Below, piece after piece: positions 7,128 to 15,863 of a stretch of 40,891 bases of DNA (its first letter is position 1; the number at the start of each line of letters is the position of its first letter). The stretch spans positions 1 through 40,891 of the forward strand of contig CALXAN010000061.1 of NCBI GenBank assembly GCA_944386305.1. The letters run 5' to 3'. A model generated the notes under the pieces. The model was not told the origin of the DNA. It saw nothing but the letters and a program-made list of their open reading frames with translations, and did not search any database. A program made the position numbers and the translations under genes. Source of the stretch: an uncultured Clostridia bacterium (GTDB taxonomy: Bacteria > Bacillota > Clostridia > Oscillospirales > UBA644).

Positions 7128-8546
7128 ATGAAAAAGCTTCTATCAATAATATTGTCCATGCTGATGACGATATCTATGTTTTCGCTGTGCGCGGCGGCCG
7201 AGGAGGAGACGGAAACAGAGCACGCCAAGACTACCGCCACCGTTATCAATCCGGAGATTGATATCTACAAGGTTACCACGGCGCCCAAGCGCGACGGCGT
7301 GGTCAGCCCCGGCGAATACGGCGACAAGATACATACCACGTATGAGGCGGGCAAGGAAGGCGAGTTCGACTATAACTATAATAAGCCCAAGAACGTCGAC
7401 GCCGACTTCTACGCCTGCTGGGACGACAGGGGGCTGTATCTTGCCTGGGTCGTGCGCACGGATCATCACAAGGCGCCGAAGGCGGGCGCTGAGATGTGGC
7501 TGTGGAACTGCATACAGTTCGAGATCTGCGACCGCGACCCGCGCTTAGACGACCGCGTCGTGTCGGGCTGGAGCATAGCCGTAGGCACGGACGCCCAGGC
7601 GGGCAAAAATCTCAAGGCGGTACAGACCCAGCATCAGACGTTCCTAAAGACCAACATGTGGCAGTTTACGGGCAAGCGGGACGACGCGGCCAATACCACC
7701 ACCTACGAAATGATGGTCCCCTGGACCAGCCTAAATACCATTTCGGTCAGCGGCTACGGCGAGATCAGCCCCGACACCACGGGCTTCGCCGCGCTGGGCG
7801 GTAAGCCGAAGGAAGGCATGGTTATAGGGCTGAGCTACTCTGTCAACGATACCACCGGCGAAAAGCAGATAAACCCGCCCGACCTGGCTGAAGGCGAAGT
7901 TCCGCCCGAATATAAGGAGGACGAGGTCCTTGAAGGCTTTTGGGCCGACCAAAGGCACACCGTGCAGTGGGGCAGCTCCATACTCGGCGGATATGACGAC
8001 GAAGACGCCGGAATTGTGGCCGATAGCATGATGGGTGTGGCCACTCTCAGAGGCGTTAAGGAAACTCCCGACGATGGCGGAGATGACAACCCCGGCGGCG
8101 GAACCGATAATCCCGGCGGCGGCAATACCGACGACCCTGACGACGATAACCCCTCTACCGGCACTCCGTCCACGGGTGAACCCTCCACTGGCGAACCTTC
8201 CACTGGCGAACCCTCTACGGGCGTGCCCGAAACCGGCGTTCCGGCTACCGACGTGCCCGAAACTCTTAATCCCGTAACCGACGAGCCTCAGACTCCCGAT
8301 ATCGACGAGCCTACGGATACTGACCCCGAAGACGAAGGCGGCAGCCTTGTATGGCTGTGGATAGTCATCGGCGTCGTGGCCGCTGCGGCGATAGCTGCGA
8401 TAGTCATAGTGCTGGTCAAGAAGAAGGGCGGTTCGGACGGCGGCGATACGCCCGACGGTCCGGACGACGGCGCAGCCCCTGATACCACTGTGACCTCCGA
8501 GACCGATGCGGCCCCTGAGACCGACGCGGACGATAGTCAGGAGTAA
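7128..8546 (+). CDS. Membrane-anchored CBM9/DOMON-like surface protein 3 (472 aa)
   Basis: Third paralogue. I take the ATG at 7128 rather than an in-frame ATG 11 codons upstream, because GAGGAGG (7112-7118) is at the right distance and the protein then begins with a clean signal peptide (MKKLLSIILSMLMTISMFSL). The binding domain has the same marks (PKRDGVVSPGEYGDK, ADFYACWDDRGLYLAWVV, MWLWNCIQFEI, WADQRHTVQWGSSILGGYD). It lacks the ALGCAPGTG-like segment of the others (here GWSIAVGTDAQAGKN), so it is the most diverged copy. The linker has four PSTGEP/PSTG units. Membrane helix about 406-430, KKKGG, acidic tail with TVTSETDAAPETDADD. Own promoter and strong terminator. Confidence 0.9.
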   Translation: MKKLLSIILSMLMTISMFSLCAAAEEETETEHAKTTATVINPEIDIYKVTTAPKRDGVVSPGEYGDKIHTTYEAGKEGEFDYNYNKPKNVDADFYACWDDRGLYLAWVVRTDHHKAPKAGAEMWLWNCIQFEICDRDPRLDDRVVSGWSIAVGTDAQAGKNLKAVQTQHQTFLKTNMWQFTGKRDDAANTTTYEMMVPWTSLNTISVSGYGEISPDTTGFAALGGKPKEGMVIGLSYSVNDTTGEKQINPPDLAEGEVPPEYKEDEVLEGFWADQRHTVQWGSSILGGYDDEDAGIVADSMMGVATLRGVKETPDDGGDDNPGGGTDNPGGGNTDDPDDDNPSTGTPSTGEPSTGEPSTGEPSTGVPETGVPATDVPETLNPVTDEPQTPDIDEPTDTDPEDEGGSLVWLWIVIGVVAAAAIAAIVIVLVKKKGGSDGGDTPDGPDDGAAPDTTVTSETDAAPETDADDSQE

Positions 8547-8633
8547 ACCAGTAAAATAACGACGGTATTCGCCTTACTGAGCCGGTCTTCGAGCCTTCTG
8601 CTTAGGAATCAGGCGTAATATCCGTAAACGATA

Positions 8634-8677
8634 GCCGCGCGCGGCCACAACAGGCCGCGCGCGGCTTCTTCTTTTTT
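8634..8677 (+). terminator. Terminator of surface paralogue 3
   Basis: A 13-bp GC stem (8634-8646 with 8653-8665, loop ACAACA), then TTCTTCTTTTTT. A strong intrinsic terminator. Confidence 0.92.
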
Positions 8678-8874
8678 CGGCCGCAGTATCCGTTTAGTCC
8701 CTATATGCCGCGGCTTGCTTTTAATTATGGTTTTATGCCTGTTATGCGGGGCTGCCGGCGTTCTCATCTCTTTCGTGCCGGTTATTGGGGGCTTGAGCCT
8801 TATCGCACGGCTGCAATGCGGTTTAATCTTAAGGCATTATCGCCGGCTGTGCAGCGGAATGCTGACTTTGGATC

Positions 8875-9403
8875 AAGCTGCCGGGAATCGAACACGGTGG
8901 GGCGGCTGATTTTTGTGCGTACCGCATTTTAATCCGAAAGGATTAACTGCGTGTTGCGCCTTGTCCGCACAAAAATCCGCTCGCTTAAAACGCACCGAAA
9001 AACGGCGCATATTTTTGTTTTTGCGGGTATCTTCGCCTTTACAGATTTGAGGGCGTACGTCAAAGACACCGCAGCAACTTTTTCTGCATATTTTGTTCGA
9101 CCCCCGTCAGCTTAAGCTGACGGGAGTCGAACCCCGCATGGTGCGGCTGATTTTTGTGCGTACCGCATTTTAATCCGAAGAGAGGGCCGGCGCCGTAAAA
9201 CGCCGAATAATGGACATGGGAATAAAGAAAGGCGTAAGCGTACATGTACGAAAAGTCGCGCCGCTCGGAGAGTCAGGGTTTTTTACGCCTTATTTGTACA
9301 AAAATCCGCTCGACTTTATCGAAAAAAATTACCCACGGATTTTCACCTTTACTATGAGACACCTTCGCAGCGACGCGTTTTTTTCGGCATATTTTGCAGC
9401 GTG
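8875..9403 (+). repeat. Two head-to-tail units of a dispersed palindrome-bounded repeat (copies A and B)
   Basis: Copy A (8875-9113) and copy B (9114 to about 9403, diverged after 9180). Each unit starts with half of a palindrome (AAGCTGnCGGGAnTCGAAC). It continues with GGCTGATTTTTGTGCG, ATTTTAATCCGAAAGGATTA, CCGCACAAAAATCCGC, CGTACGTCAAAGACnCCGCAGC and GCATATTTTGTTCGAC, and ends with the other palindrome half. The junction palindrome at 9095-9132 is 38 nt with one mismatched pair. GATTTTTGTGCG and CGCACAAAAATC can pair inside the unit. No gene is supported between 8678 and 10379. Confidence 0.8.
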
Positions 9404-9780
9404 GGGAGGTTCTGTGTCAGATTAAACCGAAAGGGTCGTTTACATATGTGGCCGCGCTCTGCGTCAAGGGGCGGCGGAAATGTTTTTTATACCCGTGCCT
9501 TTACGCTCCACGATGGTATTTCCGCGTCCTTTGGCCTGCGTACGACCGTATCCGGCCTGGTTTGTATTTCGATATATTTACGCTTGCGGGTGGGCGGGAA
9601 TGCCTGTGCTGTAAAAAAATAATATCCGAGCGTTATTTCCCGGCGCTGTGAATGGTTTTTTGCTGTGCTTTTTTATCGTATAATATTTTCTGCAATGCTG
9701 TAAAAATAAAGAAACGAGGCCGTTTCAGATACGGTTCTGCTTATCAGAATTATAGGGGTATCCTCTGTTTGGGCAAGCCG

Positions 9781-10060
9781 CGCGCAGGGCGTTTCGGCTT
9801 TTGGTCTGTATGTTATTAATCCCTGTCATTTCGAAGGATTGCGGCCGCGTGCAGGGCATGCGCTTATATGTCGGCCCGGCCGTGCAAAAAAGTACGGCAG
9901 AGCGTTTCGGCTTTTGGTCTATATGTTATTAATCCCTGTCATTTCGAAGAATTGCGGCCGCGCGCAGGGCATGCGCTTATATGTCGGCCCGGCCGTGCAA
10001 AAAAAGTACGGCTGGGCGTTTCAGGTTTGGGTCATGTGAGTCCCGTTATTCGAAAAAAAG
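9781..10060. repeat. 113-bp tandem repeat, about 2.3 copies
   Basis: GTTTCGGCTTTTGGTCT...TTATTAATCCCTGTCATTTCG...TATGTCGGCCCGGCCGTG begins at 9791, again at 9904, and partly at 10018. Short frames inside it merely reflect the repeat. Confidence 0.85.
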
Positions 10061-10092
10061 TACGGCGGTTCATTTTGGTTCATATATAAAGT

Positions 10093-10125
10093 ATCCCGCC
10101 GTTCGGATAACCCGAACGGCGGGAT
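10093..10125 (-). terminator. GC-rich hairpin downstream of hydA
   Basis: Fourteen base pairs (10093-10106 with 10112-10125, loop 5 nt). No real T tract on either side (minus: ACTTTATATATG), so it may end or protect the hydBA message after the repeat array, or be a Rho-independent terminator of poor quality. Confidence 0.4.
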
Positions 10126-10184
10126 GATTTGCGGCTTGATCTGTGCGGTCTGAGGTCTTGAAAAAATGTCGTAGAGCGGCTTTG

Positions 10185-10405
10185 TACACTCAGCCGTCAC
10201 ATATATTTTTTTCCTGCCGCAGGTATGCGTCACTGATAGCTGATACAGACATTCAGCTGTCACATATGTTTCTTTCTTGACATAGATATGCATCACTGAT
10301 AGCTGATGCATACACTCAGCCGTCGCATATATTTCTCTCCTGCCGCAGGTATGCATTAGCTGATGCATACGCTCAGCCGTTACATATATTTCTTTCTTGC
10401 CACGT
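10185..10405 (-). repeat. 63-bp minisatellite that contains the end of hydA
   Basis: CATATATTT/CATATGTTT anchors recur on the plus strand at 10200, 10263, 10326 and 10383 (63, 63, 57 bp). On the minus strand each unit reads GGCAnGAnAnAAATATATG, then CGGCTGAGTGTATGCATCAG. The rightmost unit encodes the last residues (AlaArgLysLysTyrMet) and stop codon of HydA; the other three lie beyond the stop. Confidence 0.85.
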
Positions 10406-12122
10406 AGGTGGTATGCAGGTCGTGGTGGGCGCGTTTGCAGCCGTAGGAACCCTTGTAGTATTCTTCGTAGAGGGTCTTGACTACGGGGGACAGGTGAGAC
10501 TTGCGTATGGTGCTGGCCTCGTCCATGTCGTACAGGGCTTTGGCGCGCAGCGCTTTTATGTCCGTGGTGTCGCGCACGTACTGCGGCTGTATGGGCTGGC
10601 CGCCGCCGTTTACGCAGCCGCCCGGGCAGCCCATGATCTCGACAAACGTCCAGTCGGCCTCGCCGCTGTGTATTTTGTCCATTACTTCTTTGGCCGCTTT
10701 TGCTCCGCTGGCCACGGCCACCTTTATCGTCTTGCCGCCCAGGTTTACCTGCGCCTCTTTTATGGGCGCGGTGCCGCGCAGCGCTGAGAAGTCTATCGGC
10801 TCGCCCTCGCCGCCGCTCAGCCAGTCGTTGGCCGTCCTGAGCGCGGCCTCCATGACGCCGCCTGTCGCGCCGAATATGGCCGCCGCTCCCGTGTCCTGCC
10901 CCAGCGGGTCGTCAAAGTCCTCGTCGGGCAGGTTTGTAAACATGAGGCCCGCCCTGCGTATCATGCGGCTCAGCTCCCTGGTGGTGATGACTATGTCCGT
11001 GTCTCTGTAGCCGGAGGCGTCCATGTTGTCGCGCGTGATTTCAAACTTCTTGGCCGTGCAGGGCATGACCGCCACGTTGATTATCGTGCCGGGGTCTATG
11101 CCGTATTTTTCGGCATAATAGGTTTTTATCACCGCGCCCGTCATCTGCATGGGCGACTTGCAGGTGGAGATGTGGTTGAGCATATCGGGGTAGTAGAACT
11201 CCGCAAACCTCACCCAGCCCGGCGAGCAGGAGGTTATCATGGGCAGGACGCTGTTGGATTTTATCCTTTCCAGCAGCTCGTGCGCCTCTTCTACTATCGT
11301 CAGGTCCGCGCCGAAATCCGTGTCGAAGACCTTGTCGAAGCCGAGCCTGCGCAGCGCCGCCACCATTTTGCCCTCCACGTTTGTGCCTATGGGCATGCCG
11401 AAGCATTCCCCGAGCGCAGCCCTGACAGAGGGCGCGGTCTGAACTATGACGGTTTTGGTCGGGTCGGAGAGCGCTTTCCACACCTTGTCGGTGTCGTCTT
11501 TTTCCACGAGCGCGCCCGTGGGACAGACTACCGTGCACTGGCCGCAGGCTATGCACGGCGTGTCCAACAGCGCCTTGCGGAAATGCGGCCCGATGCTGGT
11601 CTCCATGCCTCTGTCCGTAGGTCCTATGACGGATACGTGCTGCTCTTTGCACGCGGCCACGCACCTGCGGCAGAGTATGCACTTGGTGTTGTCACGCACC
11701 AGGTACGGGGTGGATTCGTCTATCTTGTACTTGGGGTTAAAGCCGCTGAACTTGTTTTCGTCCACGCCGTAGTCGTGGCACAGCTTGTGCAGCTCGCAGT
11801 TGGTCGACCTCAGGCACGACAGGCAGTCCTTGCGGTGGGTGGACAGTATCAGCTCCAGTGTGGTCTTGCGCGCGTTGCGCACCTTTTCGGTGTTTGTCTG
11901 TACCTCCATGCCCTCGCTGACGGGGTATACGCAGGCGGTCACCAGGCCTCTCGTGCCCGTGGCCTCCACCACGCATATCCTGCATGCGCCTATCTCGTTG
12001 GAGTCTTTCATGTAGCAGAGCGTAGGTATCTCTATGCCCGCGAGGCGCGCCGCTTCGAGTATAGTGGAGCCCTCCGGCACGCTGACCGGGATGCCGTTTA
12101 TCTTCAGATTAACGTTTTTCAT
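10380..12122 (-). CDS. hydA: [FeFe] hydrogenase catalytic subunit HydA (580 aa)
   Basis: Reversible H2 production at the H-cluster; catalytic subunit of a cytoplasmic bifurcating hydrogenase with HydB and HydC. Start: ATG 12122 after AAAGAGG; a GTG 4 codons upstream overlaps that SD. Numbered from the ATG: N-terminal [2Fe-2S] with C36, C47, C50, C64; His-ligated [4Fe-4S] with H96, C100, C103, C109; two [4Fe-4S] sites in CILCRRCVAAC (148-158) and CIACGQCTVVC (190-200). H-cluster motifs are L1 TSCSPGW (297-303, C299), L2 MPCTAKK (C354) and L3 EIMGCPGGCVNGGGQP (C499, C503), followed by a normal small-subunit-like end. All ligands are present. It is the last gene of hydCBA, 19 bp after hydB. Oddity: its last codons are part of a tandem repeat. 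Very sure. Confidence 0.97.
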   Translation of the reverse strand: MKNVNLKINGIPVSVPEGSTILEAARLAGIEIPTLCYMKDSNEIGACRICVVEATGTRGLVTACVYPVSEGMEVQTNTEKVRNARKTTLELILSTHRKDCLSCLRSTNCELHKLCHDYGVDENKFSGFNPKYKIDESTPYLVRDNTKCILCRRCVAACKEQHVSVIGPTDRGMETSIGPHFRKALLDTPCIACGQCTVVCPTGALVEKDDTDKVWKALSDPTKTVIVQTAPSVRAALGECFGMPIGTNVEGKMVAALRRLGFDKVFDTDFGADLTIVEEAHELLERIKSNSVLPMITSCSPGWVRFAEFYYPDMLNHISTCKSPMQMTGAVIKTYYAEKYGIDPGTIINVAVMPCTAKKFEITRDNMDASGYRDTDIVITTRELSRMIRRAGLMFTNLPDEDFDDPLGQDTGAAAIFGATGGVMEAALRTANDWLSGGEGEPIDFSALRGTAPIKEAQVNLGGKTIKVAVASGAKAAKEVMDKIHSGEADWTFVEIMGCPGGCVNGGGQPIQPQYVRDTTDIKALRAKALYDMDEASTIRKSHLSPVVKTLYEEYYKGSYGCKRAHHDLHTTYVARKKYM

Positions 12123-12141
12123 GTCTTGACGCACCTCTTTT

Positions 12142-14034
12142 CTATCTCTTGCTTATGGCTTTTATCTTTTTGCAGTTGTCCATGCAGACGCCGCATTTTA
12201 CGCACTTTTCGCTCAGTATCTCAAACGAGGCCAGCTTGTGCCCCGGCGCGGTGTAATCCGTGCGTACGATGGCCTCCGCGGGACAGTTCTTGGCGCAGAG
12301 GCCGCAGCCTATGCACTTGTCTTTGTCTATGGTGTAGCTCAGCAGAGCCTTGCACACCCCTGCGGGACATTTCTTGTTTACTATATGCGCGAGATACTCG
12401 TCTCTGAAAAATCTCAGAGTCGCCAGCACGGGATTCGGCGCCGTCTGACCCAGGCCGCACAGGGAGTTCTGCTTGATATAATTGCACAGATACTCCAGCT
12501 CGTCCAGGTCCTCCAGCGTGCCCTTGCCCTCCGTTATCTTGTCCAGCTTCTCCAGCAGCCTGCGCACGCCTACGCGGCACGGGGTGCATTTGCCGCACGA
12601 CTCATCTACCGTAAACTCGAGGAAAAACTTGGCCATGTCTACCATGCACGTGTCCTCGTCCATGATTATCAGTCCGCCCGAGCCCATCATGCAGCCTATG
12701 GATATGAGATTGTCGTAGTCTACCTGCGTGTCTATGAGGCTGGCGGGAATGCAGCCGCCCGAGGGTCCGCCCGTCTGGGCAGCTTTAAATTTTTTGCCGT
12801 TGGGCACGCCGCCGCCTATCTCGTTGACTATCTCGTTGAGCGTGGTGCCCATGGGTATCTCCACCAGGCCCGTATGATTTATCTTGCCGCCGAGCGCGAA
12901 GACCTTGGTACCTTTCGATTTTTCCGTTCCCATTTCTGCGAACCAATCCGCGCCCCTGAGTATTATCTGCGGGATATTGGCCAGGGTTTCCACATTGTTC
13001 TCCGCCGTCGGGCATCCAAACAGTCCCTTTACCGCCGGGAACGGGGGCCTTGTGCGCGGCTCTCCGCGCTTGCCCTCGATGGACGTCATCAGCGCCGTCT
13101 CCTCGCCGCAGACGAACGCGCCCGCGCCGAGCCTGATATCGAGGTCAAAGCTGAAGTCCGAGCCCAGTATATGCCGGCCCAGCAGCCCTTCTCTGCGCGC
13201 CTCGTCTATGGCGACGCGCAGCCTGTGTACGGCTATGGGGTACTCCGCGCGCACGTAGACGTAGCCCTGGTCCGCGCCCACGGCGTAGCCCGCTATGGCC
13301 ATGGCCTCTATGATGCAGTGCGGGTCGCCCTCAAGCACCGACCTGTCCATAAACGCGCCCGGGTCGCCCTCGTCGGCGTTGCAGACTATGTATTTCTTGG
13401 GCCCGTCGGCCACAAAGCTCCACTTCTTGCCCGTCGGGAAGCCCGCGCCGCCGCGCCCTCTCAGACCCGACTGCGACACTATCGACACTACCTGGGCGGG
13501 CGTATATTCGCTCAGACATTTCGCCAGCGCCTGATACCCGTCCCTGGCCACGTATTCCTCCAGCGATTCGGGGTCTATGACGCCGCAGTTGCGCAGCACT
13601 ACCCGCACCTGCTTGCGGTAGAAGTCGGTTTCCGTAAGCGGTTTGACGTTTCCGTCTTCGTCCAGCGTCTCCGAGTATACGTATTTCTTTACCGGATTGC
13701 CGCCCACGATATGGCCTTCGAATATCTCATGTATGTGTTCGGGCTCGACCCTCGAGTAAAACACGCCCTCGGGGTACACTATCATTATCCGCCCCAGCGC
13801 GCACAGCCCGAAGCAGCCCGTGCGCACGACCTTTACTATGTCCTGCATGCCGTGGGCTTCGACCTCGGCTTTGAGCAGTTCTATGAGCTTTTCGCTGTTT
13901 GAGGACGTGCAGCCGGTTCCGCCGCAGACCATGATGTGGTACTTATACGTCTCCGTGCCCGTGATTCCGTCCCGCAGCGCCACAAGCTTGCGGCTTGCCC
14001 GGCGCAGGGCGTTAAGTTCTTCTATGGATTTCAT
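12142..14034 (-). CDS. hydB: Bifurcating hydrogenase NADH/flavin subunit HydB, NuoF-like (630 aa)
   Basis: Takes electrons from NADH through FMN and passes them on to HydA and ferredoxin. Domains: N-terminal thioredoxin-like [2Fe-2S] with C37, C42 (CGGTGC) and C74, C78 (GCFGLC); NuoF core with FMN/NADH motifs GRGGAGFPTG (193-202), NADEGDPGAFMDR (219-231) and GAGAFVCGEETAL (303-315); [4Fe-4S] C480, C483, C486 with C526; C-terminal double [4Fe-4S] ferredoxin with C574-C584 (CIGCGLCAKNC) and C611-C621 (CVKCGVCMDNC). The extra N- and C-terminal cluster domains separate it from plain complex I NuoF and fit HydB. SD AAGGAGAG before ATG 14034; 41 bp from hydC. Stops with TAG. Confidence 0.96.
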   Translation of the reverse strand: MKSIEELNALRRASRKLVALRDGITGTETYKYHIMVCGGTGCTSSNSEKLIELLKAEVEAHGMQDIVKVVRTGCFGLCALGRIMIVYPEGVFYSRVEPEHIHEIFEGHIVGGNPVKKYVYSETLDEDGNVKPLTETDFYRKQVRVVLRNCGVIDPESLEEYVARDGYQALAKCLSEYTPAQVVSIVSQSGLRGRGGAGFPTGKKWSFVADGPKKYIVCNADEGDPGAFMDRSVLEGDPHCIIEAMAIAGYAVGADQGYVYVRAEYPIAVHRLRVAIDEARREGLLGRHILGSDFSFDLDIRLGAGAFVCGEETALMTSIEGKRGEPRTRPPFPAVKGLFGCPTAENNVETLANIPQIILRGADWFAEMGTEKSKGTKVFALGGKINHTGLVEIPMGTTLNEIVNEIGGGVPNGKKFKAAQTGGPSGGCIPASLIDTQVDYDNLISIGCMMGSGGLIIMDEDTCMVDMAKFFLEFTVDESCGKCTPCRVGVRRLLEKLDKITEGKGTLEDLDELEYLCNYIKQNSLCGLGQTAPNPVLATLRFFRDEYLAHIVNKKCPAGVCKALLSYTIDKDKCIGCGLCAKNCPAEAIVRTDYTAPGHKLASFEILSEKCVKCGVCMDNCKKIKAISKR

Positions 14035-14075
14035 TTAAACTCTCCTTCACTGACCTGTGTTCTGCCGCCTGCAAA

Positions 14076-14570
14076 TCAATCTCTGTACTTGGCTATTATT
14101 CCCGGTATGTCCTCGGGCACGAGCCGTCCGTAAACCTCGCCGTTTACGGTTATTACGGGCGCAAGCCCGCATGCGCCTATGCACCTGCATGCCGACAGCG
14201 AGAATTTGCCGTCGGGCGTGCATTCGTCGGCCTCTATGCCCAGCTCCTTGGACAGTTCGTCCATTATCGCGCCCGCGCCCTTGACGTAGCAGGCCGTACC
14301 GAGACATACGGAGATGTCCTTTTCCCCTTTCGGAGACAGTGAAAACTGCGCGTAAAAGGTCGAAATGCCGTACAGCTCGCTCATCGGTATATCCAGCTCG
14401 TCCGCCACTATCTGCTGTACCTCTATGGGCAGGTAGCCGTATATCTCCTGCGCTTTCTGCAGCGCGGGCATGGCTACGCCCTGCATGTCCCTGTTCTGCC
14501 TGAGCCAGTCCCGCAGCTGCGCTTCCTGCTCGGGCGTGCCTTTAAAGGGAATGTTGGAAAATTTTTTCAT
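14076..14570 (-). CDS. hydC: Bifurcating hydrogenase [2Fe-2S] subunit HydC, NuoE-like (164 aa)
   Basis: Small thioredoxin-like iron-sulfur subunit, first gene of hydCBA. A helical N-terminal part (about 15-75) precedes the [2Fe-2S] fold; ligands are C89 and C94 (CLGTAC) and C130 and C134 (CIGAC). Length and order match NuoE/HydC. SD GGAGGAAACGGC before ATG 14570. Upstream on the minus strand there is a TATAAT (14612-14617) without a convincing -35; this is the likely promoter region but control by a redox sensor such as Rex could not be read: I see no full TTGTTAAnnnnTTAACAA site. Family call is firm. Confidence 0.95.
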   Translation of the reverse strand: MKKFSNIPFKGTPEQEAQLRDWLRQNRDMQGVAMPALQKAQEIYGYLPIEVQQIVADELDIPMSELYGISTFYAQFSLSPKGEKDISVCLGTACYVKGAGAIMDELSKELGIEADECTPDGKFSLSACRCIGACGLAPVITVNGEVYGRLVPEDIPGIIAKYRD

Positions 14571-14617
14571 GCCGTTTCCTCCAAATTTATATAAACAAAG
14601 CTCGATTTCAAATTATA

Positions 14618-15054
14618 TAGAAGATGCGTTCGATTTCATTAAGAATATTTAAATTGACATAAAATTCGATAGCCTCAGAAATATGTAAGTCCTCCGTATT
14701 TGCGCGAGCCTGAACCGAAACTTGGGCGGGATATGGGGACGGTGTCCCTGAAACAGGGCCTCTCGTCTTTTTGCCGCGGCGATTGCCCGCACTGAGTATT
14801 ATAGCATAAAATCGCCCGTTGTTCCACATTATTTAATAAAATATGTCAAAAAAAATTTTTCCTCTTTTTACAAATAAATCTGCGGCGTAACCCATGCGGA
14901 TTCAAATCGTCTCCAAAGGCTGAAACCCTCCGTCTCCGCGGCGGTTTTTACGACGCCGAACCGCTGAAAAACGGGGCTCCGCGTATTTCCTCGGAAATAT
15001 AATGCGCCTGCGTATCTCGAGGTATTTTCGTTTTTCGAACATACGCCTGCGGGC
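14618..15054. other. Intergenic stretch without a gene
   Basis: AT-rich next to hydC, then GC-rich. It holds small hairpins (GGGACGGTGTCCC with CCCTGAAACAGGG near 14735-14758) but no SD-led frame. The minus frame 14608-14829 lacks a start signal. Confidence 0.5.
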
Positions 15055-15340
15055 GGAATTGCTCGAAAGTTCGCGATATTTTCCTCAGATTTCAGACTAA
15101 AAGCGGTATTTGCTTCAGATTTCAGACGGAATTGCTCGAGAATTCGCGATATTTTCCTCGAGTTTCAGGCGGAATTGCTCGAAAATTCGCGGTATTTTCC
15201 TCGGATTTCAGACTGAATTGTTCGAGAATTCGCGATATTTTCCTCGGATTTCAGACTGAATTGTTCTAAAGTTCGCGGTATTTGCCTCGAGTTTCAGACG
15301 GAATTGATCGAAAGTTCGCGGTATTTGCCTCAAAATTCGA
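15055..15340. repeat. 43-bp tandem repeat, about six units
   Basis: GGAATTG/TGAATTG anchors at 15055, 15128, 15171, 15214, 15257 and 15300; the last five are spaced exactly 43 bp, and the first interval (73 bp) contains one full and one shortened unit. Units read GGAATTGCTCGAnAnTTCGC, GnTATTTTCCTCGG, ATTTCAGAC. Not a CRISPR array: there are no unique spacers. Confidence 0.9.
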
Positions 15341-15349
15341 GCGGCCTAA

Positions 15350-15600
15350 AATTTGTCGTTTGAGCCTGAGCTGGCGGGAGTCGGGCAAAATATGCCGAAA
15401 AAAAATACGCTTCTTTTACATACCGCAGGTCTGCAAGGGAGAATAACCTGTCTGCAAAGGCAAAAATCCGTCGTTCTTTTCGCTGCAGTTTTGCGCGGGC
15501 GGATTTTTGTGCGGACAGGGCATAACGCAGTTAATTTTTTTCGAATTAAAATTCTAACGCAGTACGCGCGAAAATCAGCCGACCCGTGTCGTACTCGGCT
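15350..15600 (-). repeat. Inverted copy C of the dispersed palindrome-bounded repeat
   Basis: The reverse complement shows the same order of motifs as copies A and B: CGGCTGATTTTCGCGCGTAC, an AATT-rich hairpin, TTAACTGCG, CCCTGTCCGCACAAAAATCC, and TTTTTCGGCATATTTTGCCC before CGACTCCCGCCAGC. Confidence 0.75.
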
Positions 15601-15665
15601 CTTATGAAGCTTAAGCTCGGGCCTGACGTCGCCGAACGTTTAGGCGCCAGCGCGTTCTTTAGCCC

Positions 15666-15840
15666 GCAAAAGCATTTATACGCACGGCAGAATGCAAAGC
15701 CGCCGATCGCTTAACCCGGCTGCCGCAGACTGCCTATTCTCGGGCCTGACGCGCACGCCTGCGTATTCTCAGTCTGCAAAAGCATTTATACGCACGGCAG
15801 AATGCAAAGTAGCCGATCGCTTAACCCGGCTGCCGCAGAC
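15666..15840. repeat. Two direct copies of a 65-bp sequence, period 110 bp
   Basis: GCAAAAGCATTTATACGCAC...TTAACCCGGCTGCCGCAGAC at 15666-15730 and 15776-15840, differing at two positions. The flanking CTCGGGCCTGACG also repeats. Confidence 0.85.
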
Positions 15841-15863
15841 CTCTTAGGCTGGCGGCAAATGTA

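Noticed and set aside
8871..8920. tRNA gene on the minus strand
   Set aside because: A GTTCGATTCCCGGCAGC stretch resembles a T arm, but anticodon and D arms cannot be built from the flanking bases.
14653..14680. Plus-strand promoter TTGACATAAAAT
   Set aside because: No -10 at the right distance and no gene downstream, though the string equals the -35 regions of the surface genes.
15055..15340. CRISPR array
   Set aside because: The whole 43-bp unit repeats without unique spacers and no cas gene is near.
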